From NCBI GenBank assembly GCA_964384375.1, contig CAYLLN010000027.1, positions 1 through 64,000 on the forward strand: a DNA stretch of 64,000 nt. Reading direction: 5' to 3'. The DNA is from CAYLLN01 sp964384375. Lineage in GTDB: Bacteria > Planctomycetota > Planctomycetia > Pirellulales > Pirellulaceae. The position numbers and the translations under genes were made by a program. Below, one piece after another: positions 1 to 7,928 of this stretch. Each line of letters opens with the position of its first letter. Position 1 is the first letter of the stretch. Under the pieces are notes generated by a model that was not told the DNA's origin, did not search any database, and worked only from the letters and a program-made list of their open reading frames with translations.

Positions 1-854
1 TGCAAATCGGTCCAAATCGCATGGTGCATAGGCCCATCTTTGATTGGGTCGTTGAGCGCTTGTGCGGCCCACGCCAGCACCTTCTCGATCGATGGCGAGC
101 GGTGAGGAATCTTCTTTTTACGCAAGTGTCGACTCAGGCCCGGCGCGCCCAGCTCGACCAGCTTGGCAGGCGAATCACAGGCGGCAGCAATGGCGAGGGG
201 AGTAGCGGATTCGAACAGACGATCGAACAGATTGGCGTAACCAGGCATTCCAAGGTGCAAGTGCTCTCGAATCTGGCAGGCCAGGGCCGCTGCCTTTTCG
301 ACAAGATTACGGCGATGACGAGCACGCAGGCGGAGTTCCCGATAAGGTGTTTCCAGTTCCACCTCGCATAAGCCAAAGCCAGCCACTGCTGCCCGGTGTT
401 GCGCAAACAAGTCCGTTTCGTCGGTCTTGTTGCCCGGATTGGCCGGCATCCGATATTGCTTGGTCGCAAAGGGATTCACGATGCGGGTTTCAAAGCCGGC
501 GCCGGCGAAGGCTCGCTTCGCGGGCAGATAATAGTTTCCAGTCCGCTCGACAACGACGATGAGGTCTTGAATGTCGTGCTTCTGTTGGACCTGGTGAATT
601 TGTTCCACAGCCAGTTTGAAGCTCGCTCCTCCGTGCTGCAGGACCTGGGGTTCGATGAGGACATTGCCAAAGTAATCGGCCATCATCCACGCGGAGCGAT
701 GTTTGGCTGGATCGACGCAGACGATGGCGAAATGCTCCCCTCCGACCTTCTGAACACGAGGACTGATGACACCGTTTGGTTTTTGCAGCGTTTTGATGCG
801 GCGCGGCTTTGACTTGGGACTTTCGCGGCGGATCCTGCGTACGTGGTAAGGCAT
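1..854 (-). CDS. IS110-family transposase, N-terminal 284 residues (runs off the window)
   Basis: An uninterrupted minus-strand frame runs from an ATG at 854 to the window edge. The protein begins MPYHVRRIRR. It carries the DEDD pattern of IS110 recombinases: D48 in VCVDPAKH, E103 in VVERTGNYY, and D145/D148 in NKTDETDLF. These acidic residues form the RuvC-like catalytic site in this family. The Tnp20-type C-terminal domain with its catalytic serine would lie outside the window, so I cannot tell whether the element is intact. IS110 elements usually lack terminal inverted repeats, and I see no clear end. The family call is secure from the motif order and spacing. Confidence 0.85.
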   Translation of the reverse strand, partial: MPYHVRRIRRESPKSKPRRIKTLQKPNGVISPRVQKVGGEHFAIVCVDPAKHRSAWMMADYFGNVLIEPQVLQHGGASFKLAVEQIHQVQQKHDIQDLIVVVERTGNYYLPAKRAFAGAGFETRIVNPFATKQYRMPANPGNKTDETDLFAQHRAAVAGFGLCEVELETPYRELRLRARHRRNLVEKAAALACQIREHLHLGMPGYANLFDRLFESATPLAIAAACDSPAKLVELGAPGLSRHLRKKKIPHRSPSIEKVLAWAAQALNDPIKDGPMHHAIWTDL

Positions 855-1137
855 TTGGATTCTCCGAACTGGGGGAAGGAACGGCTTTGACCTGATCCAA
901 TCCCCGATGGCAATCCAAGACGCCGGATCTATTTCAGAAGAGATTTTTAAAGCGAAAGCACCATACCAGATACCGGCCGAGGAGGATGATTCCGACGCAG
1001 GTTCATCGAAAGCCACAACCACGTCGAACGATGTGACCGAAACGTGTTGAAATGAGAACCGTCGACAATCTTGCAGGCAGCTACCACGCCGGCTGGGCAT
1101 TCGTTGATTGCGCGTTGGTGTGGGGGGCAACGGAGCC
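855..1137. other. Non-coding stretch upstream of the IS110 transposase
   Basis: No convincing reading frame is present. In IS110-group elements the non-coding segment before the recombinase start can encode the bridge RNA that pairs with donor and target DNA. This stretch has the right position and size. I could not fold it or locate the element end, so its role is inferred from position only. Confidence 0.3.
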
Positions 1138-1310
1138 ATGTCGAATGTAACCCGCGTTCTTTCGCAAATCGACGAAGGTGATCCTAAGGCCGCTGAGCAG
1201 CTTCTCCCTACCGTTACAACGAGTTGCAAAAACTGGCGGCCGCAGAATCCGAAGAAGCCCTCGCAGTGGTTGAAAGGAATAAGCAATTCTCCCGCTCATT
1301 CGATAGAGTG
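1138..1310 (+). pseudogene. ECF sigma factor remnant, frameshifted and truncated
   Basis: From the ATG at 1138 the frame reads MSNVTRVLSQIDEGDPKAAE and then LLP. This is the start typical of planctomycete ECF-like sigma factors. After about 1210 the continuation (YNELQKLAAAESEEA) is in another frame, so a base was lost near LLP. After about 1300 no sigma region 2 or 4 can be followed, and the next gene is on the opposite strand. The remnant is therefore broken by at least one frameshift and lacks most of its length. It lies between the IS110 element and the nitrogen-oxide cluster, consistent with rearranged accessory DNA. Confidence 0.65.
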
Positions 1311-1410
1311 GAACTACATCTGTTCCCAGAGACGAAGGAGAACGGCCGATATAGAGCCGATGTTTTCGGTCGGCCGGCGAGCAAGCAGGATCGCGCGTCG
1401 TCTCGGTTGG

Positions 1411-1884
1411 TTAGGCGACAGTCCGTGCATGGTCGAGGACAGGCCCAATTGCCATTCCGGGAGCAATCGTCCCCTCGCGGACCACCGACGCCAGATAGCC
1501 GCAGCGGCCGACGATCGCTTCCTTTAGACGCGGGTCGATGGAATCCAAGACGTAGCAGGGCTTTCGCGGTTGCTCGAGCTTTAGGGTTACATCGCCGATT
1601 TTCAGCACCGTCCCGGGCAACATTTCCTGCACGTGGAGTCCGGAAACTGTGAGGTTTTCGCCGGCGGCCCCTGGTGTGAGTGGAAACCCTTCGCAGACAA
1701 GTCGCTCGAGGATTTCCAGATCGAACAGGCAGATCGCGCGATCTGGGCGGATGTGCTTGGCGTGGTTGCGTCCGTCTCCAGTCAAACCATCGACGGTGAC
1801 TTTGCCTTCGGCCAACGGAAGTTTGGGAATGCCGCCGGGCGAGACGCAGACTGCTACAACGTATGGATTCTCACTGGCAGTCAT
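1411..1884 (-). CDS. MOSC-domain protein, last gene of the nxr-like operon
   Basis: A 157-residue protein beginning MTASENPYVV. MOSC domains occur in molybdenum-cofactor sulfurases and related Moco-binding proteins. Consistent features are an early beta-rich segment (VVAVCVSPGGIPK), a conserved GDGRNHAKH-like turn, the GAAGENLTVSG motif and a cysteine in EQPRKPCYVLD at the place where MOSC proteins carry their cysteine. I chose the ATG at 1884 because AGGGAG lies just upstream, and it starts 12 bases after the chaperone stop. As the last gene behind a molybdoenzyme operon it probably handles the molybdenum cofactor for the alpha subunit. Its exact reaction cannot be read from sequence. Confidence 0.8.
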   Translation of the reverse strand: MTASENPYVVAVCVSPGGIPKLPLAEGKVTVDGLTGDGRNHAKHIRPDRAICLFDLEILERLVCEGFPLTPGAAGENLTVSGLHVQEMLPGTVLKIGDVTLKLEQPRKPCYVLDSIDPRLKEAIVGRCGYLASVVREGTIAPGMAIGPVLDHARTVA

Positions 1885-1895
1885 AGATCTCCCTT

Positions 1896-2684
1896 TCACG
1901 CACCGGCGGCCAGCAGGCACCCCTCACAGGACTCCGGCGCTGCGTCCGTCTTGGCCTCCAGTGGCATCAACGGCGCAGCGATCCCCTGCCGGTTGCGTTC
2001 AATCGGCAGCAGGGCGGACAGGGCCCGCCCGACAACCTCATAAAAGCCGTACTCGGCCTTGTGGCGCAGCGCAAGTGCGAATGACGGCGTCCACCAAGAA
2101 AGATGGTCCTTGAAGAACTGCCGCCTTGCTCCCTCGCAGATGGCTGCCGTTTCCGCCAAACCGGCATCTCGCTGCTTCATGTGCAGCAGTGCCAGGAACT
2201 CGAGTTCCAGCCCAATAAAGTCGGGCCGCTCGCGTCCATCCGAGCCTGGCTGGAGACCAAAGGCGCGATAGAAGCCGGCGACATCGGCCATCTGTTGCGC
2301 TCGAAAGAAAGGATCCTCGGCGGCATGGTACTCCGTTTCGTAGGGTGGACACTCGCGGCAAGTAGCCAGGCCGAAAACGCGAACGTACTCGTCTGCCAAT
2401 TCCTCGGCACTCGCGGGAAGGCACTTCAGGATTGAGCGGAGATCCAGATCTTCGGCTGGCGACTCGCCGAAACCCAGCGGGATGGAGACTCCAGCGAATT
2501 CGCCGCGAATCAGGTCCGCAGCCTGACGGGCAAGCGTGCGGCTGACGCGGTCGGTAAGAATCGCCCGGCATCGACGCCGCGGGTCAGCCAGTGCGGCGGC
2601 GAAGAACCGATACAGCAACTCGCAAGCCAAGTCGAGTTCGGCTTGCCTCCTGTTCGGTGAATTCACGGCAAGGGGGGCGTTCAT
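1896..2684 (-). CDS. NarJ/TorD-family molybdoenzyme assembly chaperone
   Basis: A 262-residue helical protein of the TorD/NarJ family. These cytoplasmic chaperones hold the molybdoenzyme alpha subunit until the cofactor is inserted, and proofread Tat export. The family signature is clear in the middle: a VFGLATCRECPPYETEYH segment followed by QQMADVAGFYRAFGL. The C-terminus carries a CEGC pair of unknown role. It follows the Fe-S subunit gene by 14 bases and precedes the MOSC gene, so it is co-transcribed. The client is almost certainly the Tat-exported alpha subunit at 4395-7928. The symbol is left blank because the operon is Nxr-like rather than NarGHJI-like. Confidence 0.88.
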   Translation of the reverse strand: MNAPLAVNSPNRRQAELDLACELLYRFFAAALADPRRRCRAILTDRVSRTLARQAADLIRGEFAGVSIPLGFGESPAEDLDLRSILKCLPASAEELADEYVRVFGLATCRECPPYETEYHAAEDPFFRAQQMADVAGFYRAFGLQPGSDGRERPDFIGLELEFLALLHMKQRDAGLAETAAICEGARRQFFKDHLSWWTPSFALALRHKAEYGFYEVVGRALSALLPIERNRQGIAAPLMPLEAKTDAAPESCEGCLLAAGA

Positions 2685-2698
2685 GAGAGTGAAAGGGG

Positions 2699-3991
2699 TT
2701 AGATGGAGTTGGCGTGTTTCTCGCGCGGGCGCTCGATCACGGGCTCATCGATCGTCACGCGGACGACTTCCTTGCCGAACTTGTTAAAGCCGATCACCGT
2801 GTCATTGAACAATTCCTGGACCTTTTCCTGGCCATTGGGGAGGCGAACCGGGACTTCGGCGACCTTCTTGCCCTTCTCGATCTTGAACTTGAACAGGATC
2901 TGCCTCTGGGCGCGAAAGAGCTGGAGCACGGCGAGCAGTTCGCGGTCCGGGCAAGAGTACTGTTCAATCGACGAATCGACCCCGGGACCAAACATCTGAT
3001 AGAGGTAACCGCGCGGCACCCACCGCGGCGGGATATAGAACCCGTTAGGCTCAGTGCCGAACTGGGGATAGAGCGGCAAAGCGACCTGACGTTCGCGGAT
3101 CAGGAAGTAGAGCGGGTTTTCGGGATCAACAGCCCACTTTCCGTCGTCCGCAATCTGCACCAAGCCCTGCAAGCGGATCTTGCCCACGCAGACAGACATG
3201 CAGCGTGTCTCCACCGGCGCCCCGTCTGGGCAGAGTTCTGGATCTTTGCCTTCGATCCGCGGATAGCAGCCGATGCATTTTTCGCTGGTGTGCGTGTTCC
3301 CGCGATACATCACCTTCTTGTATGGACAACCTTCGACACACTTGCGATAGCCTCGGCAACGCGTCTGGTCGATAAGCACGATGCCATCCTCCGGGCGCTT
3401 ATAGATTGCCTGCCGCGGACACGCACCCAGGCAGCCGGGATATGTGCAGTGATTGCAGATGCGTGCCAGGTAAAAAAACCACACGCGGTGCTCGGGCAAT
3501 GAGGTTGACCCGTTGAACGAGCCGGGCTTCCATTTGCCGCCGGTCGCCGAGTCCTCATGCATATTGGGGGTTCGCCATTCGGCTTCGGTGGGCAAATAGC
3601 CCATGACCGTCTGTGGCCCTTCCGGTGCGATGTTCTTCTCGGCAGCTTCGAAGATGGTTTTGCCGTCAAAGGTCCCGTAGGGCTTTTGAGCCGTCTCTTT
3701 GTCGGCAGTGTTCCAGACCTGCTTGCCCGGATTGGCGGCTTCGAGCATTGCCAGCAGCTTGGCATCCCAGTGGCGGGGATAGCCGCCGTAGGGCTTGGTC
3801 TCGACGTTGTTCCACCACATGGATTCCTGACCGCGCGAGAAGGTCCAAGTGCTCTTGCACGCCATGGTGCAGGTCTGGCAGGCGATGCACCGGTTGGTGT
3901 TGAACACGAAGGCAAATTGCCACTTCGGATGGCGCTCCTCGAAGGGAAAGCTCATCTCACGACCGAGCTGCCAGTTATAGACCTGGGCCAT
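2699..3991 (-). CDS. nxrB: Nitrite oxidoreductase/nitrate reductase-type beta subunit (Fe-S electron transfer)
   Basis: A 430-residue polyferredoxin subunit of a type II DMSO-reductase-family enzyme. It carries electrons between the molybdenum subunit and the heme subunit. Cysteine clusters are visible in order: CIACQTCTMAC near residue 35, CNHCTYPGCLGACP, CRGYRKCVEGCP, then CIGC with a distal CPDGAPVETRC. The tyrosine in CRGYRKC replaces a cysteine, which in this family marks the [3Fe-4S] site (NarH has tryptophan there). It has no signal peptide, as expected if exported in complex with the Tat-targeted alpha subunit. A strong GAAGGAAGG ribosome site precedes the ATG at 3991. Wording and length match NxrB of the Nitrospira/anammox type more than NarH. 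The reaction direction is not decided by sequence. Confidence 0.85.
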   Translation of the reverse strand: MAQVYNWQLGREMSFPFEERHPKWQFAFVFNTNRCIACQTCTMACKSTWTFSRGQESMWWNNVETKPYGGYPRHWDAKLLAMLEAANPGKQVWNTADKETAQKPYGTFDGKTIFEAAEKNIAPEGPQTVMGYLPTEAEWRTPNMHEDSATGGKWKPGSFNGSTSLPEHRVWFFYLARICNHCTYPGCLGACPRQAIYKRPEDGIVLIDQTRCRGYRKCVEGCPYKKVMYRGNTHTSEKCIGCYPRIEGKDPELCPDGAPVETRCMSVCVGKIRLQGLVQIADDGKWAVDPENPLYFLIRERQVALPLYPQFGTEPNGFYIPPRWVPRGYLYQMFGPGVDSSIEQYSCPDRELLAVLQLFRAQRQILFKFKIEKGKKVAEVPVRLPNGQEKVQELFNDTVIGFNKFGKEVVRVTIDEPVIERPREKHANSI

Positions 3992-4006
3992 GGTACCTTC
4001 CTTCGT

Positions 4007-4378
4007 TTAGTGGTGAGCTGCCGGTTCGAGCGTGATTTGCAACAGCTCGGGACCGTGGTGGTCTTCCGGATCGGGTTCGGCAATCGTTTCGCGGAAGCGC
4101 CACTGGCCGCTGCGAGCCAGGAGAGCCGCAACGCGCCGCGCAACCTCAGCGTCGCCAAAGAACTCTCGCAACTGGCAGAGGACGGGGTAGCCGGGGTGAT
4201 GAAACAGGGAGAGCAACTGCTCCTCGCTCCATCCCATCCAGACGAATTCCTGGAGGATGCACTCCAGCATCACGTCGGGATCGCCGACAACCGTTTGTGC
4301 CATCAGCTCCAAGGGATCATCTGGCACGACTTCGCGCGAGAGTGGATGAACTTTCGGTACAAATTGGTCGCCTTTCAT
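4007..4378 (-). CDS. Small unknown protein encoded between the nxrA- and nxrB-like genes
   Basis: A 123-residue protein that I do not recognise. I chose the ATG at 4378 (MKGDQFVPKVHPLSRE) because CAGGAG lies just upstream and the start follows the alpha-subunit stop by 16 bases. An upstream ATG at 4471 would overlap the alpha gene. The protein is soluble, with no signal peptide, and has a mostly helical, acidic and hydrophobic middle (VMLECILQEFVWMGWSEEQL) with aromatic pairs. Its tight position between two subunit genes suggests an assembly factor or small accessory subunit. That is inference from position only. Confidence 0.75.
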   Translation of the reverse strand: MKGDQFVPKVHPLSREVVPDDPLELMAQTVVGDPDVMLECILQEFVWMGWSEEQLLSLFHHPGYPVLCQLREFFGDAEVARRVAALLARSGQWRFRETIAEPDPEDHHGPELLQITLEPAAHH

Positions 4379-4394
4379 AAAATCGCTCCTGGCA

Positions 4395-7300
4395 TCAGGC
4401 CTGGCCGGTGATCTGAACAAAACCGCCCGCCAGATAGATGTCGTTCTCCGGTGCTTCGCTGTGCGGACCAAACGGGGTTGTCGCGCCTTCCCACAACCCC
4501 TTGCCCTCGGGTCCTCCCGCTTCGGCCTTGATCAGACGGACGAGCGTCTCCTTGGGCACGGTGTTGACTGCATGATTGTCCGCCTCGCCACCGAACATGA
4601 AGCCCATCTTCAGCTTGGCTTTGTGGAACAGCGTGTCGGTCTGGTGCATCGGCATCAGCCAGTTCCGCGTGCAGGATTGCTGCGCGCCATATCGGAGGTT
4701 GGCCTGGTAGCCAGTGTCGGCAGAACGGGCCCGGCCGTCGGGGCGTGTCTCGTGCGCCAGGACGGTCTTTTCGGTGGCGATGTACGGGGCGTGCTTGGTC
4801 ATCACCACGCCCCGCGGGTAGCTGGTGTTGAAGGTCACACGCACCAGTAGCCGGGCCACCTTGGCCCGCGCGGGATCTTCCTGCCAGCCGCGGAACGGCC
4901 GGTCTGCGGGATTGGAATCGACATAGACGTAGTCGCCGTTGTTGAGGCCTAGTTCTTTGGCATCATCGGGATTGACGTGCAACTGATGATCGCCAAAGAA
5001 CGGCAGCCGCTTGTCGCGGCGGTAGGGATCGCCAAAATTCGAGTCCCAGATGTTGTGCCAATCGACGTTGGACCACTGCGAGTGCACGCGGTGCCGTGAT
5101 TTGGGTGTCAGCAGATAGAAGCGGTAACCGGCTGCCCACAGTGGGTTTTGGGTCTTCAGAACCTCGGCCCACGGAAGCTTGATGTTGCGTATCGTCCGCT
5201 CGTCCCAGTGCATCGCGTCCAAGGTCAGGCCGAAATCCTCCGGCCGGATGAGTGGATTGGTGCTGACGATCACGTTGGGCAGATAAGGCGTGGCCTCGGG
5301 TCCCTCGCGATGGACGATGAAGTTCTCGCCGTGCAGGATCGCTTCGGGGATGTCGCAGTAGGCATTGAGCCGGCCGGTGTCGGTCCAGAACGGCAGGTTG
5401 TCGTGGATGTTCTCGTAGAACGGGATGCGCGGATACGTGCGGAAGAGCATCAGGGCGACGCCTTCGTACCCGTACTTGCCCGCCAGAATCTCATCGACCT
5501 TGTAGCCACGGGTCGTGGTCGAGCCGTCCAACAGCCGCTGGATATAGACCTTCACGCCATCGGCCTTGTCGTTCAGGATAAACCGCCAGTAGTCGGCGAA
5601 GCGCTGGTCGCCGGTTTCTTTGCTGAGGGCGTCGGCTGATTCGGCCAGGATGTGTACGTCGTCGTGAGTCTCGTAGAGCGGCGGGATTCCCCCTTTCCAG
5701 ATTTGCAGGTACGGATTCGAGCAGGAGGCGGTAATTTCGTAGGTCTGGAACTCCATCCAGGTATTGGCAGGAAAGACCAAGTCGGCATATTCGCACGAAC
5801 TGGTCATTTCGACATCTTGAGCAATGATGCAATCGATCTTGGGATTGACCACAAACAGCATGTCGTAGGCATGCTTGGCGTTGTTGAACAGGTTGACGTT
5901 GGCGAACCACAGGAATTTCGTGGGGGTGGGCATGTGCGTCTGCCCAGTAAAGCACCTTCGACCGTGCTTTGGCGTATTGACGATCAGCGGCCGCTCGCCG
6001 TGGTTCCAATAAGCCGGCTCCTCGTCCTTCGTCGTCTTGTTGACCTGGATGATCTTGCCATCGGCAGCCGGGTCGAGATTCGGCGCAAAGGGGTCTTCCG
6101 CGATCCAGCCCAGAAAGCCTGGCCCACTTTCGGGAGAGCTTTGGAACAGCGCCGACTTATAATTGCCCGCCCAGGTGAAGCAGCCAGCCCCGGGCCGGCC
6201 TAACTGGCCGGTGAGCATGATCGGCAGGTACTGCGCCCGATTGGCGAGCGTGGCATGGAACCAATGGTTGATCCCCTCGCCGACGTGAATTGCGACCGCA
6301 TGACCGGCCTGTGACGTCTCCCAGATATCTCTGGCTAGGCGCTCAATAAGTTCTTTGTTGGAGCCGGTTATTTGAGAAACGGTCTGGAGGTCATAGTCCC
6401 GCAAATGCGCTTGATAGGCATCCCAGAGGGTCAGGACTTCGACTTCCGCGCCACTAGTGAGTTTGACCTTGCCCGCGTACGACAGGGCCGGAACGATGCC
6501 ATCAGCGTCCATCCGCGGGCCGAGTTGGTCGCGTGTGATCGGGCGGATGGCCTTGAGTTTTTCGTCATAGACGCAGAAGTCGCCGATCTGGGCGTATTGC
6601 TCGTCGGTCAAGTGCTGCTCGGTGAACGACGGCCCATCCTTCTTGAGGTGCGGCTTGTAATTGGGAATCACATCGTTGGCGCGCAGCCGCTGAAGATTGT
6701 CCTTGCGAATAAGGAACGGGAAATCGGTATAGGAGCGGACGAACTTCTCGTCGTACCAGTGATTGTCGACCATCACCTTGGTCACGCCCAGAAACAGCGC
6801 GGTGTCGGTGCAGCCGGGGCGGACCTGAATCCAGTAATCGGCTTTCGTGGCGGGAGGCGAATACTCGGGCGTGATGACGACGATCCGCCCGCCCCGCTCC
6901 ATAATTTCGATGAACCAGTGCGAGTCGGGCATTTTGTTCTCAACGAGATTTTTGCCGCACTGGATATGCAGCTTGGCGTGCCGCATGTCGTTGAAGTCGC
7001 AGTCCGCTGCTTGCAGGCCATGCACGAACGGGTGGCCCGGCGCCTGGTCTCCATGCCAGGTATAGTTCGACCAGAGCCGGCCGCCGAGGGCATCCTTGGG
7101 CTCAACCTTGCGTACGATCTGATCGACGAGGGCCAGCATGTTCGACCAGCGGTAGAGGCCGTACTTGCCCATCACGCCCAGAAGGCCCATGCCACCGCGG
7201 AGCTTCATCGTCCGCGTTCCCGCGCCGTGGCAGGCTTCGATCATCTCGTGTTCATAGCCGTCCGCCACGAGACGTTTTTCGCCTTGTTCGCCGCTGTACG

Positions 7301-7928
7301 TCTTGGCGATCACCATCACCGCCCTGGCGTGATAGCGATAGATCTCGTCCCAAGTGACTTTGACGAACGTGTCGGTGCCGCGAGAGTTGAACTTGTACTT
7401 GTCGCGCAGTTCCGGGCTATCTGAAAGCGACGGAAACCCGTCGTCGGCCCACTGCTTCCAGCCTTTGCGCACCAGTGGAGTTCGCAGCCGATACGGGCCG
7501 TATACCCGCCGCTGCTGGCTAAAGCCCTTGGCACACCCGCGGGGATTCCAGTGCACCGTGTCGCTGTTGCCGTACAGATCCTGGCACTTGCCACCCTCAT
7601 AGGCCTGCTCGGATCGCAGGACGACGCCATTGCGAACGAAGGCCCGCATCCGGCAGTTGTGGGTGTCGTTGGGCGCGCAGACCCAGGAGAAAGAGCTGTC
7701 GACGCGATACTGGTCGCGATAGATTTCTTCCCACGCCCGGTCGGGATAAACACCCAGGGGGTTGGCGACGCTGACGGGTTCAAATCCCCAGAGGCGCGGC
7801 GCCATCACGCTGGAGGGACCGATCGTTGCCAACGCCGCTTGCAGAAAGTCGCGTCGATTGAGCATGGGAACCACTCCTCTCCCTACCGTGAACTGCGTCA
7901 TACGCTGCGTTGCCTGAGGGGCGTTCAT
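4395..7928 (-). CDS. nxrA: Nitrite oxidoreductase-type molybdopterin alpha subunit, Tat-exported
   Basis: A 1177-residue catalytic subunit of the type II DMSO-reductase family. The twin-arginine signal RRDFLQ lies at residues 25-30, so the enzyme is extracytoplasmic, unlike cytoplasmic NarG. The FS0 cluster motif is C84-x3-D88-x3-C92 with the last ligand in NPRGC132, so an aspartate occupies a position that is cysteine in NarG. The stretch YTWHGDQAPGHPFVHGLQ contains the expected molybdenum-ligand aspartate, followed by GKNLVENKMPDSHW. This wording is what I know from NxrA of Nitrospira and anammox bacteria. The start overlaps the upstream subunit stop (ATGA, 7925-7928), implying translational coupling. 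It may oxidise nitrite or reduce nitrate; sequence alone does not say. Chlorate or perchlorate reductase is a less likely alternative. Confidence 0.88.
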   Translation of the reverse strand: MNAPQATQRMTQFTVGRGVVPMLNRRDFLQAALATIGPSSVMAPRLWGFEPVSVANPLGVYPDRAWEEIYRDQYRVDSSFSWVCAPNDTHNCRMRAFVRNGVVLRSEQAYEGGKCQDLYGNSDTVHWNPRGCAKGFSQQRRVYGPYRLRTPLVRKGWKQWADDGFPSLSDSPELRDKYKFNSRGTDTFVKVTWDEIYRYHARAVMVIAKTYSGEQGEKRLVADGYEHEMIEACHGAGTRTMKLRGGMGLLGVMGKYGLYRWSNMLALVDQIVRKVEPKDALGGRLWSNYTWHGDQAPGHPFVHGLQAADCDFNDMRHAKLHIQCGKNLVENKMPDSHWFIEIMERGGRIVVITPEYSPPATKADYWIQVRPGCTDTALFLGVTKVMVDNHWYDEKFVRSYTDFPFLIRKDNLQRLRANDVIPNYKPHLKKDGPSFTEQHLTDEQYAQIGDFCVYDEKLKAIRPITRDQLGPRMDADGIVPALSYAGKVKLTSGAEVEVLTLWDAYQAHLRDYDLQTVSQITGSNKELIERLARDIWETSQAGHAVAIHVGEGINHWFHATLANRAQYLPIMLTGQLGRPGAGCFTWAGNYKSALFQSSPESGPGFLGWIAEDPFAPNLDPAADGKIIQVNKTTKDEEPAYWNHGERPLIVNTPKHGRRCFTGQTHMPTPTKFLWFANVNLFNNAKHAYDMLFVVNPKIDCIIAQDVEMTSSCEYADLVFPANTWMEFQTYEITASCSNPYLQIWKGGIPPLYETHDDVHILAESADALSKETGDQRFADYWRFILNDKADGVKVYIQRLLDGSTTTRGYKVDEILAGKYGYEGVALMLFRTYPRIPFYENIHDNLPFWTDTGRLNAYCDIPEAILHGENFIVHREGPEATPYLPNVIVSTNPLIRPEDFGLTLDAMHWDERTIRNIKLPWAEVLKTQNPLWAAGYRFYLLTPKSRHRVHSQWSNVDWHNIWDSNFGDPYRRDKRLPFFGDHQLHVNPDDAKELGLNNGDYVYVDSNPADRPFRGWQEDPARAKVARLLVRVTFNTSYPRGVVMTKHAPYIATEKTVLAHETRPDGRARSADTGYQANLRYGAQQSCTRNWLMPMHQTDTLFHKAKLKMGFMFGGEADNHAVNTVPKETLVRLIKAEAGGPEGKGLWEGATTPFGPHSEAPENDIYLAGGFVQITGQA

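Noticed and set aside
6372..7424. 350-codon plus-strand frame antisense to the nxrA-like gene
   Set aside because: It lies entirely over a gene with clear family motifs and encodes no recognisable domain. Long antisense frames are expected at this GC content.
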